From the NCBI GenBank assembly GCA_003223995.1, contig QHYA01000104.1, forward strand, positions 1-20,313: DNA of 20,313 nt. The letters are read 5' to 3'. The DNA comes from Acidobacteriota bacterium. GTDB taxonomy: Bacteria; Acidobacteriota; Polarisedimenticolia; QHYA01. Position 1 is the stretch's first letter. Every line of letters begins with the position of its first letter. Below the pieces are notes generated by a model, which worked only from the letters and a program-made list of their open reading frames with translations, made no database searches and had not been told where the DNA came from. The position numbers and the translations under genes are program-made. Below, piece after piece: positions 1-6,661 of the stretch.

Positions 1-645
1 GAGGCCAGCGACGTAGTCGGCCCGGCCCGGGCGGACCGCGGCCGCGTGTTCCGCGTCGCCGCCTATGACTTCGGCATGAAGCGGAACATCCTGCGGCTCT
101 TGGCCGAAAAGGGCTGTGAGACAAGGGTTTTCCCGGCCCAAACGACGGCCGAGACCATCTTGTCTGACCGGTTCGACGGCGTGTTCCTGTCGAACGGACC
201 GGGAGACCCTTCGGCCACGACCTACGGGATCGTGGCCGCGGCCGAACTGCTCGGGAAGATCCCGGTGTTCGGCATCTGCCTCGGCCACCAGGTGCTTGGC
301 CTTGCGATGGGCGGCGGAACGTTCAAGCTGAAGTTCGGTCACCGCGGGGTGAACCAACCGGTGAAGGACCTCGACACCGGGAGGGTCGAGATCACGTCGC
401 ACAACCACGGGTTCGCCGTCGACCCGGGGGGATGGAGAACGGGCGGATGGCCGGGCCACGAGCAGATCGTCGACAGCTCACGCGGCCGGGTGGCGCTGAC
501 CCACTGGAACCTCAACGACGGCACGCTCGAGGGGCTGCGGTGCCTGGACATCCCCGCCTTCTCGGTCCAGTACCACCCCGAGGCGGCGCCCGGTCCTCAC
601 GACGCTCGGCATCTGTTCGACCGATTTCGGGAGCTGATGTCCTGA
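1..645 (+). CDS. carA: Carbamoyl-phosphate synthase small (glutaminase) subunit, 3' part
   Basis: CarA hydrolyses glutamine and channels ammonia to CarB to make carbamoyl phosphate for pyrimidine and arginine synthesis. The reading frame is open from base 1, so the gene starts before the window; what remains is the class I glutamine amidotransferase domain, and the family's N-terminal domain lies mostly outside. Visible motifs are SNGPGDP, the nucleophile-elbow motif FGICLGHQ with the catalytic Cys codon at 277-279, HNHGFAVD, and the C-terminal QYHPEAAPGPHD with the His/Glu of the triad. A GTG at 46 is only an internal codon. The TGA (643-645) shares one base with the carB ATG (645-647), so the two genes are translationally coupled in the usual carAB order. 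The visible part is intact. Confidence 0.97.
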   Translation, partial: EASDVVGPARADRGRVFRVAAYDFGMKRNILRLLAEKGCETRVFPAQTTAETILSDRFDGVFLSNGPGDPSATTYGIVAAAELLGKIPVFGICLGHQVLGLAMGGGTFKLKFGHRGVNQPVKDLDTGRVEITSHNHGFAVDPGGWRTGGWPGHEQIVDSSRGRVALTHWNLNDGTLEGLRCLDIPAFSVQYHPEAAPGPHDARHLFDRFRELMS

Positions 646-1785
646 TGCCCGCCCGCGATGACATCCGCACGATCCTGGTGATCGGCTCCGGGCCGATCGT
701 GATCGGACAGGCCTGCGAGTTCGACTATTCGGGGACCCAGGCCTGCAAGGTCCTGCGGAGGCTCGGCTACCGCGTGGTGCTGGTCAACTCGAACCCCGCG
801 ACGATCATGACCGACCCTGAATTCGCCGACGCCACCTACGTCGAGCCGCTGTCGCCCGCTTCGGTGCTGGCCATCATCGAACGGGAGCGCCCGGACACCC
901 TGCTGCCCACCCTCGGAGGGCAGACTGGGCTCAACGTCTCGGTGGCGCTGGCCGATTCGGGCGCCCTCGAGGCGAACGGCGTCCGGCTGATCGGAGCGAG
1001 CCTGGAGGCCATCCGGCGCGCGGAGGATCGGCGGCTCTTCGTGAACACGATGCAGGCCGCCGGACTTCCCCTTCCCCCTTCCGGCTTCGCCCAGAGCGCC
1101 CCGGAGGCCCTGTCGGCGGCCGAGCAGCTCGGCTATCCGGTGATCGTCCGGCCTTCGTTCGTGCTGGGGGGAGGAGGGAGCGGGGTGGCAGGGTCGCCGG
1201 AGGAGCTTCGGCGCCTGGCCTCGGAGGGGTTGGCTACGAGCCCCGTGGGCGAGGTCCTCGTGGAGCAGTCGGTGGCCGGATGGAAGGAGTTCGAGCTCGA
1301 GGTGATGCGGGACGGCGCCGACAACGTCGTGATCGTCTGCTCCATCGAGAATTTCGATGCGATGGGAGTGCACACGGGGGATTCGATCACCGTAGCCCCC
1401 GCGCAGACTCTGACCGACCGCGAGTACCAGAGGCTCCGGGACGCCTCGATCGCCGTCATCCGGCAGGTGGGGGTGGAGACGGGCGGATCGAACATCCAGT
1501 TCGCCGTCCGCCCCGATGACGGAAAGATGGTCGTCATCGAGATGAATCCTCGGGTCTCCCGCTCCTCGGCCCTGGCCTCGAAAGCGACCGGCTTTCCCAT
1601 CGCCAAGATCGCCGCCAAGCTCGCGGTGGGCTACACGCTCGACGAGATCCCGAACGACATCACCCGCTCGACCCTTTCCTGCTTCGAACCGACGATCGAC
1701 TACGTGGTCGTGAAGATTCCCCGCTGGGCCTTCGAGAAGTTTCCGTCCACCCCCCCGGTTCTCGGAACACAGATGAAGTCGATCA
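645..1785 (+). CDS. carB: Carbamoyl-phosphate synthase large subunit, N-terminal half (gene broken near 1780)
   Basis: CarB makes carbamoyl phosphate from bicarbonate, ammonia and two ATP. This frame encodes the carboxyphosphate half: the Rossmann-like start with GSGPIVIGQACEFDYSG, the NPATIMTDP segment, then the first ATP-grasp domain (RPSFVLGGGGSG, ELEVMRD, SIENFDAMGVHTGDSI, EMNPRVSRSSALASKATG). It follows the family without gaps up to VLGTQMKS (Met codon 1773-1775). The expected continuation (VGEVMAIGRT... and the first part of the oligomerisation domain) is then absent and the frame runs out of register to a stop at 2180. Homology resumes in the +1 frame near 1780-1801. By comparison with E. 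coli CarB about 35 codons are missing, of length 2 mod 3. Start: ATG 645 overlapping the carA stop. This is the same gene as the next entry. Confidence 0.93.
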
Positions 1786-3873
1786 GATCCGCTCGACGCG
1801 GGACGCATCAAGGAGAAGCTCGTCCAGCCGAACTGGGAGAGGCTCTTCATCATCCGTCAGGCGCTCCAGTCGGGAATGTCTGTGGGGGCGGTGTCGCAAC
1901 TGAGCAAGATCGACCCCTGGTTTCTGAAGGGGATCGAGCAGATCGTCCTGCTGGAGGGGAAGCTGGGGGCGTTCACCCTGGACAGCGTGCCGGCGGATCT
2001 TCTCCGGCAGGCGAAGCGCGCCGGCTTCTCCGACAGGCAGCTCGCGTTCCTGTGGAGCGCCGGAGAGGACGCGGTCCGGGAGAAGCGCAACAGGAACGGT
2101 ATCGTCCCGGTGTACAAGCGTGTCGATACGTGCGGGGCCGAGTTCGAGGCGCACACCCCCTATCTCTACTCGACCTATGAGACCGAGGACGAGGCTCGGC
2201 CGACCGGCCGGCGCAAGGTCATGATTCTCGGAGGCGGGCCGAACCGCATCGGCCAGGGGATCGAGTTCGACTACTGCTGCTGCCATGCCTCCTTTGCGCT
2301 CCGCGAGGAGGGCTTCGAGACGATCATGGTGAACTGCAATCCCGAGACCGTCTCGACCGACTACGACACCTCCGACAGGCTCTACTTCGAGCCGCTCACG
2401 CTCGAAGACGTTCTGGCCATCTACGAGACCGAGAAGCCCGAAGGGGTGATCGTGCAGTTCGGCGGCCAGACCCCCTTGTCGCTGGCGATACCGCTCCAGC
2501 GGCACGGCGTGCCGATCCTTGGCACCTCGCCGGATTCCATCGACCTGGCCGAGGACCGGCGCCGGTTCGGCGGGTTGCTGCACGAGCTGGGCATCCCCGC
2601 TCCCGACTGGGGGACGGCCACATCCATCGACGAAGCGCGGGAGGTCGCCAGGCGGATCGGCTTCCCCGTCCTGGTCCGCCCATCCTACGTGCTCGGAGGG
2701 CGGGCGATGTTCATCACGCACGACGATGCCGCCCTCGCGCTGTGCATGGCGCGGGCCGTCGAGGCGTCCCCCGAGCATCCGGTCCTGATCGACCGGTTCC
2801 TGGAGGACGCCTACGAGATGGACGTGGACGCCGTCGCCGACGGGGAGCAGGTCGTCATCGGTGCGATCATGCAGCACATCGAGGAGGCGGGGATCCACTC
2901 CGGCGATTCTGCCTGCGTCATTCCGCCCTACCATCCGGAGGTCACGAGCCGTCTGACGCAGGTCCGCGAGTACACGCGAAGGCTGGCTCTAGCCTTGTCG
3001 GTGCGGGGGCTGGTCAACGTGCAGTACGCCATCAAGGACGGCGTCGTTTATGTGCTCGAGGTCAACCCCAGGGCCTCACGGACGGTCCCCTTCGTCAGCA
3101 AGGCCACCGGAGTGCCACTGGCGAAGGTCGCTGCCCGCGTGATGGTAGGGCGGAGTCTGCGGGAGCTGGGCTTCTCGGAGGAGCCCAAAGTCGAGGGCGT
3201 GTTCGTGAAGGAATCGGTCCTCCCGTTCGTCAAGTTCCCGGGAGAGGATCCGGTTCTCGGCCCGGAGATGAAATCCACCGGAGAGGTCATGGGGATCTCC
3301 GACACCTTCGGCAACGCCTTCGCCAAGGCACAGATCTCGGCAGGCAGCCCCCTGCCGTTGTCAGGGACGGTATTCCTCTCCGTGAACGATTTCGACAAGC
3401 GGAACCTCGTTCCCATCGCCCGAGGCCTCGCCGGCCTCGGTTTCCGCCTGGTGGCCACGCAGGGGACGGCCGAGGCGCTGCGAGCGGCCGGGCTGACGGT
3501 CGAGACCGTCTTCAAGGTGAACGAGGGGCGGCCCAATGTCGTGGACAGGCTCGTCAACGGCGAGATCCATCTCATCATCAACACTCCGCTCGGCCAGGAA
3601 TCCTACTTCGACGAGCCGGCGATCCGCCGCACGGCCACCCAGCACGGCGTCCCCCTGATCACGACGCTTTCCGGGGCGGCCGCCGCCGTCAAGGGGATCG
3701 ACTCCCTCCGGCGCGACGGCCTCGAGGTCCGCACCCTCCAGGAGATCCACGCCGCGAGGCCGTCGGGGTCAGGCTCCAGGCCGGTGGCTTCGAGGCCAGG
3801 GTCCCTTTCTAGCGCCAGTCCGTCGGCTCCGAGTGGCGGCCCGCCGACATCCAGCAGCCCAGCGAGCCCGTAA
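1777..3873 (+). CDS. carB: Carbamoyl-phosphate synthase large subunit, C-terminal half (continuation of broken carB)
   Basis: Continues carB in the frame following a stop at 1774-1776. It begins in the oligomerisation domain (DPLDAGRIKEKL, then WERLFIIRQALQSGMSV), and an internal ATG at 1876 lies within it. The second, carbamate-phosphorylating half follows: MILGGGPNRIGQGIEFDYCC, NCNPETVSTDYDTSDRLYFEP, an ATP-grasp domain (RPSYVLGGRAM, EVNPRASRTVPFVSKATGVPLAKVAARVM), and the C-terminal MGS-like allosteric domain (SVNDFDKRNL, ATQGTAEALRAAG, NEGRPNVVDRL, INTPLG). The family normally ends near VRTLQEIHA; here about 33 extra Ser/Pro/Gly-rich residues follow before the TAA, which look like read-through of former intergenic DNA. 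Joined to the previous fragment the product would be about 1,075 residues, close to the usual length only because the tail offsets the missing linker. Confidence 0.93.
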   Translation, partial: SRSDPLDAGRIKEKLVQPNWERLFIIRQALQSGMSVGAVSQLSKIDPWFLKGIEQIVLLEGKLGAFTLDSVPADLLRQAKRAGFSDRQLAFLWSAGEDAVREKRNRNGIVPVYKRVDTCGAEFEAHTPYLYSTYETEDEARPTGRRKVMILGGGPNRIGQGIEFDYCCCHASFALREEGFETIMVNCNPETVSTDYDTSDRLYFEPLTLEDVLAIYETEKPEGVIVQFGGQTPLSLAIPLQRHGVPILGTSPDSIDLAEDRRRFGGLLHELGIPAPDWGTATSIDEAREVARRIGFPVLVRPSYVLGGRAMFITHDDAALALCMARAVEASPEHPVLIDRFLEDAYEMDVDAVADGEQVVIGAIMQHIEEAGIHSGDSACVIPPYHPEVTSRLTQVREYTRRLALALSVRGLVNVQYAIKDGVVYVLEVNPRASRTVPFVSKATGVPLAKVAARVMVGRSLRELGFSEEPKVEGVFVKESVLPFVKFPGEDPVLGPEMKSTGEVMGISDTFGNAFAKAQISAGSPLPLSGTVFLSVNDFDKRNLVPIARGLAGLGFRLVATQGTAEALRAAGLTVETVFKVNEGRPNVVDRLVNGEIHLIINTPLGQESYFDEPAIRRTATQHGVPLITTLSGAAAAVKGIDSLRRDGLEVRTLQEIHAARPSGSGSRPVASRPGSLSSASPSAPSGGPPTSSSPASP

Positions 3874-4053
3874 GCTCGCCCCATCTCGTCCGCCCGCCGG
3901 ATTCGCCGGGGGATTGAGTCGGGGCAGATGCGGGGGTGAGGTCGAGGCTTCGCAAAACCGCGGGATCGTGGACCCGACCGGCGGGACGGCGGCGAGATAA
4001 CAGTAAGCTTCATTATTTACCTTTCCATTGGGCTAGCTCTTCGACTTCGGGGG
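3874..4053. other. Intergenic spacer, GC-rich passing into AT-richer DNA
   Basis: 180 bases between carB and the small membrane-protein gene. The first part resembles the GC-rich chromosome and holds only weak GC inverted repeats, with no T-tract, so I do not call a terminator. Composition drops sharply from about 3998 onward. The frame of the next gene is open upstream to a stop near 3937 and would encode a hydrophobic stretch (FIIYLSIGLAL), but it has no ATG, GTG or TTG codon in that stretch before the GTG at 4054. Confidence 0.5.
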
Positions 4054-4320
4054 GTGGATGTTAAATGGCCCGAAGTGTCCGACGTGACGGTTCTTGTGTT
4101 CGGCTATCTCATATACGAGCTGTGGAAGTACAGTGGCAAGCTTTGGTTTTGGGGCAGCTTGAGTGTCTTGTGCTTTGTACATATAGCTATCTGCTGCGCT
4201 CTCGTGTGGAATATTACACAATGGCGTTTCCTGTACTTCGTGCCCTTTGGCATGGCCGAGATATATGTCATCGTTTTGGCCCTCGAGACGGTAAGAGAAC
4301 GAATAGAGGGGAGGCGGTAG
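4054..4320 (+). CDS. Small two-helix membrane protein, unknown
   Basis: 88 residues, GTG start. I do not recognise a family. Two hydrophobic helices are visible: about residues 11-24 plus 29-54 (the stronger run is WFWGSLSVLCFVHIAICCAL) and about 59-77 (FLYFVPFGMAEIYVIVLAL). The C-terminus is short and charged (ETVRERIEGRR), probably cytoplasmic. GC is about 50 % by hand count over 4081-4320, against roughly 65-73 % in flanking genes, and codons such as ATA, TTG and CTT are used freely, suggesting later acquisition or relaxed selection. The start is uncertain because the frame is open further upstream. It is followed 8 bases downstream by a second small reading frame. A non-coding explanation remains possible, but the coherent hydrophobic pattern favours a real gene. 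Confidence 0.5.
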   Translation: MDVKWPEVSDVTVLVFGYLIYELWKYSGKLWFWGSLSVLCFVHIAICCALVWNITQWRFLYFVPFGMAEIYVIVLALETVRERIEGRR

Positions 4321-4328
4321 ATCGTTCG

Positions 4329-4550
4329 ATGGGGCAGCTTTCATTTACGAAAATCGGCCAGTCTGCGGTCGGGGAGGACGGTGAGTACTATTTCACTGCG
4401 GCAGCGATTGAACCACGCGATCGAAAGAGGCTCGGTCTTCCATTACGTGAGGACACGTCGAGTGAGGACCTGCGGTGGTGGCAACGACTGGATTTCTTTT
4501 TGATCGGCTCGAGAGGTGAAGAACCGCATCGGCCCGTGTGGAACGGCTGA
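4329..4550 (+). CDS. Hypothetical small soluble protein
   Basis: 73 residues from ATG 4329 to TGA 4548-4550. I do not recognise it. The sequence is charged and mixed, with an aromatic-rich core (GEYYFTAAAI, LRWWQRLDFFLIG) and no signal peptide or membrane segment. The open frame extends upstream in phase to 4065, but that part is antisense-like filler overlapping the membrane-protein gene, so I take the internal ATG. It lies in the same AT-richer islet and overlaps the proposed GTG start of the methyltransferase by 13 bases. No clear Shine-Dalgarno is visible. It could be a real partner of the upstream membrane protein or a chance frame. Confidence 0.35.
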   Translation: MGQLSFTKIGQSAVGEDGEYYFTAAAIEPRDRKRLGLPLREDTSSEDLRWWQRLDFFLIGSRGEEPHRPVWNG

Positions 4551-5644
4551 GGCACTGCAACCTGGCTATCATCGTTCGAATGCAGACACGATGTGCGGAC
4601 TCCTTCGAGCATTGGCTCGCGGGGCTGGAGGCGAGACACCTCGCGAACCTGACCTTCGCGGAGGTCCGCCGCGCGCTGCAGGCGCTTTCCTCTCTGTATG
4701 TCGAGCGCCGTCACCGCATCCCTGGGGGGGAAGCGCTCGCAGGGGAGGGGAAGCGCGCCGCATTTGCTCTCTTTTACGGACCTCTGCACTTTCTGATCGT
4801 CCGGGAAATCGTCCGGGCGCTCGGCGCCGCGGCCCCTGCGCCATCGCGGATCGTCGATCTGGGGTGTGGGACAGGTGCCTCGGGCGCGGCATGGGCGATC
4901 GAGGCCGGGGGAGTCCCTTCGATCGAAGGGGTGGACATTCATCCCTGGGCGGTCGAAGAGGCGCGCTGGACCTACCGCGCCCTCGGGCTGAAGGGACGCG
5001 CGCTGCGGCGCGACCTGAAGAGAACGCCCGTGCCGGGGTCGGGAGGAGCGGTCGTCGCGGCCTTCACGGTCAACGAGCTGCAGCCTGCGCAGCATGAGAG
5101 GCTCCTCCGGCGCCTGCTAGAGTATTCGCACCAGGGTTCTTCACTTCTCGTGGTGGAGCCGATCTCTCGAGGGAGCTCGCCTTGGTGGAGCGACTGGTCG
5201 GCGGCCGTCAGGGCGGCGGGCGGCCGTGCGGATTCTTGGCGGTTCCCCGCGAAGCTCCCCGACCCGCTCCGCCGACTGGACAGGGCGGCAGGGCTGGACC
5301 ACAGCACCCTGACAGCAAAGAGCCTGTGGTTGGAAGGGAGATCGGTGACTGGCGCAAGGATCGGGCGGGATCGCGTGCGTGAGCGGGGTTCAGGGGCTCG
5401 GCCGCGCCCTGCTCCCGGAACCCAGTTGTTCCAATCGCCGGCGGGCCCTCGCGAGTCTCTCGCTGGCCCTCGAAAGGCCTCTCAGGGCGACGAGAGCCGT
5501 GCGGCAGGCTTCGCGGAAGCGGGCGAGCGGGGCTGTCTGGGAACGGGGGAGGTTGCGGAGGCGTTTCAGCTCGCGCCCCGCGTCTCGCACCAGCATCCGG
5601 AGCTGCCGGCGGATCTCCGCTTCGTCCGCAGCAGCAAGAGATGA
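4538..5644 (+). CDS. Class I SAM-dependent methyltransferase, unknown substrate
   Basis: Residues about 105-200 form a Rossmann methyltransferase fold: motif I VDLGCGTG (about 106-113), an acidic strand end in EGVDIHPWAVEEA, then AAFTVNEL and LLVVEPISRG. An N-terminal helical region (LTFAEVRRALQALSSLYVERR ... AFALFYGPLHFL) precedes it. Starts: GTG 4538 or ATG 4580 (MQTRCADSF); the latter removes the overlap with the small gene upstream and may be the true start. Family-like sequence ends near DHSTLTAKSLWLEG (about 5340). The last about 100 residues are low-complexity and lie antisense to the 3' half of the minus-strand gene 5390-5944, so they are probably read-through past a lost stop. The substrate cannot be deduced; no neighbour points to one. 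Confidence 0.75.
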   Translation: MERLRHCNLAIIVRMQTRCADSFEHWLAGLEARHLANLTFAEVRRALQALSSLYVERRHRIPGGEALAGEGKRAAFALFYGPLHFLIVREIVRALGAAAPAPSRIVDLGCGTGASGAAWAIEAGGVPSIEGVDIHPWAVEEARWTYRALGLKGRALRRDLKRTPVPGSGGAVVAAFTVNELQPAQHERLLRRLLEYSHQGSSLLVVEPISRGSSPWWSDWSAAVRAAGGRADSWRFPAKLPDPLRRLDRAAGLDHSTLTAKSLWLEGRSVTGARIGRDRVRERGSGARPRPAPGTQLFQSPAGPRESLAGPRKASQGDESRAAGFAEAGERGCLGTGEVAEAFQLAPRVSHQHPELPADLRFVRSSKR

Positions 5645-5944
5645 CAGCTCGGGAAGGTCCGGCAGGCGCGCCTGGAACCCCGCGAGGATCGACTCCGCGA
5701 CAGCCGAAGTCTCCGAAGCGGCTTCCGGCCTCCCGGCGCTGGCCGTCCGTTCTGTTCTCGGATCTGGACCAGAGGGGTCTGGGCCGCAGCGCGCCGAAGG
5801 GTCTGGATCAGTGCGGTCACGATCAAAGCGGCTTAGTTCGAAAGGAGCCGGATCGGAGGGGCCTGGATCGGAGCGATTCCGATCAGAAGAGCCTGAACGG
5901 GAGGTGTCCGGCTCCGAGCGGCACGCGCCGCCCCGGTCAGACAT
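5390..5944 (-). CDS. Unknown protein: pentapeptide-repeat disordered N-terminus plus helical C-terminus
   Basis: 184 residues. ATG 5944-5942 overlaps the hldE2 stop by 8 bases (ATGTCTGA), strong evidence for translation coupled to the heptose operon. Residues about 10-75 are disordered and Ser/Asp/Pro/Arg-rich, built of five-residue repeats (SDPGP, SDPAP, TDPDP types) encoded by a 15-bp DNA repeat. Residues about 80-184 look like amphipathic helices rich in Arg/Leu/Ala (EIRRQLRMLVRDAGRELKRL, ACRTALVALRGLSRASERLARARRRLEQL), perhaps coiled-coil. No signal peptide, membrane segment or catalytic motif is visible. The 3' 255 bases are opposed by the methyltransferase tail. I recognise no family. 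A role in LPS precursor synthesis is suggested only by position. Confidence 0.6.
   Translation of the reverse strand: MSDRGGACRSEPDTSRSGSSDRNRSDPGPSDPAPFELSRFDRDRTDPDPSARCGPDPSGPDPRTERTASAGRPEAASETSAVAESILAGFQARLPDLPELSSLAAADEAEIRRQLRMLVRDAGRELKRLRNLPRSQTAPLARFREACRTALVALRGLSRASERLARARRRLEQLGSGSRARPSP
5761..5925. repeat. Degenerate 15-bp tandem repeat, about 11 units
   Basis: GATC occurs at 5761, 5806, 5821, 5851, 5866 and 5881, all spaced by multiples of 15, and one-mismatch forms (GGTC 5776, GTTC 5836) fill two gaps. Units read close to GATCGGAGCGGCCTG. The array lies inside the coding region of the minus-strand gene 5390-5944 and encodes its pentapeptide repeats. Because 15 is a multiple of three, other frames through it also stay open, producing spurious long plus-strand frames. 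Confidence 0.85.
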
Positions 5945-6446
5945 CTTCGCCGTACCGAAGCACGATCTGGTGAATGAGGTCACGAGTCGAGCGCTCCTTG
6001 GGACCTCCGACGATCGAGATGCGTCCTCCGTATCCTGCAACGACGTCGCGTTCAGGGACGGTCTCGATCGTGTAGTCGGTTCCCTTGCAGTGCACGTCCG
6101 GGCGCAGCAGCTCGAGTGTCTCCGTAGCTGTCGGCTCGTCGAAGATGCAGACCCGGTCCACGCAGGAGAGGGCTGCGACGATCTCTGCGCGCTCGGAGGC
6201 GGGGACGAGGGGCCGCGCTGGTCCCTTGACAGCTCGCGCCGAGGCGTCGGAGTTGACCCCCACGACGAGGATGTCAGCCTCGCGACTGGCCTCCTGGAGG
6301 TAATGCACGTGACCGAGGTGGATCAGGTCGAAGATTCCGTTCGCGAAGACCACCGTCCGCCCGGACCTTCTCTCCTGCTCGATCTCCCGCGCCAGCTCCT
6401 TACGCGAGACGATCTTCTTCGTGGAATGGCCCCCCTCAGCTCGCAT
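5937..6446 (-). CDS. rfaE2: D-glycero-beta-D-manno-heptose 1-phosphate adenylyltransferase (RfaE2/HldE C-domain)
   Basis: Transfers AMP from ATP to heptose 1-phosphate, giving ADP-heptose for the LPS inner core; cytoplasmic. 169 residues, the usual size for a stand-alone version of the HldE C-terminal domain. It shows the nucleotidyltransferase signature FDLIHLGHVHYL (HxGH, His43 and His46), VVGVNSD, RAEIVAALSCVD, PDVHCKGTDYT (Lys121, Asp124), TVPERDVV and the C-terminal ERSTRDLI segment. The first motif reads ANGIFD where NGCFD is commoner. ATG 6446 lies about 98 bases after the true end of the kinase gene hldE1; the stop overlaps the next gene by 8 bases. Bifunctional HldE is split in two here, a common arrangement outside enterobacteria. 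Confidence 0.95.
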   Translation of the reverse strand: MRAEGGHSTKKIVSRKELAREIEQERRSGRTVVFANGIFDLIHLGHVHYLQEASREADILVVGVNSDASARAVKGPARPLVPASERAEIVAALSCVDRVCIFDEPTATETLELLRPDVHCKGTDYTIETVPERDVVAGYGGRISIVGGPKERSTRDLIHQIVLRYGEDV

Positions 6447-6544
6447 TTCTCACCGCCTAGACCTGCGCCATCGGGACCGCCTCCGATCCTGCCGTCCGCC
6501 TTGCGGCCGGAGAGACCCCGAAGCTCCGTTTCGGCTCATCAGCA

Positions 6545-6661
6545 TCACGCGTCCTTCTCGACCGCCGCAGTCAACTCCGCGGGGCTCACGGTGGCGGTCC
6601 CGCGCTTGGTGACGGCGATGCCTCCGGCATAGTTCGACAGGATCGTGCTCCGGGCGGTGCC
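6545..6661 (-). CDS. rfaE1: Heptose 7-phosphate kinase, C-terminal end in a shifted frame
   Basis: The +1 frame of the kinase gene resumes family sequence here: LSNYAGGIAVTKRGTATVSPAEL, ending in EKDA and TGA at 6547-6545. This is the normal last helix-strand unit of an RfaE1/PfkB-family kinase. Between this piece and the upstream fragment about 35 codons are missing, including the GAGDT anion-hole/catalytic Asp motif. The TGA overlaps an ATG (TGATG, minus strand) that opens a 33-codon Arg-rich frame which looks like spacer. Confidence 0.85.
   Translation of the reverse strand, partial: GTARSTILSNYAGGIAVTKRGTATVSPAELTAAVEKDA

Noticed and set aside
1773..1801. Programmed frameshift or translational bypass in carB
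   Set aside because: A programmed shift would keep all coding information; here about 35 conserved codons are absent from the DNA. No slippery site or structure was seen, and the same pattern occurs in two unrelated genes.
597..1853. Long minus-strand open frame opposite carB
   Set aside because: It is the complement of conserved ATP-grasp sequence; its translation is Arg/Gly/His-rich filler typical of antisense frames in GC-rich genes. The same reasoning removes 1783-2934 (-), 11940-13262 (-) and 8772-10649 (+).
5761..5925. CRISPR-like array
   Set aside because: Units are 15 bp, degenerate, without unique spacers, and lie in a coding frame; no cas genes are near.
6450..6545. Small Arg-rich gene (33 codons) between hldE1 and rfaE2, starting in a TGATG overlap
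   Set aside because: Its composition (runs of Arg/Gly/Ser) is what any frame of this GC-rich spacer gives; no ribosome site or recognisable feature supports it.
5379..6632. Very long plus-strand open frame (over 400 codons) opposite rfaE2 and its neighbour
   Set aside because: It is antisense to rfaE2, whose family motifs are unmistakable, and is kept open by high GC and by the 15-bp repeat, which preserves all frames. Its translation has no recognisable domain.
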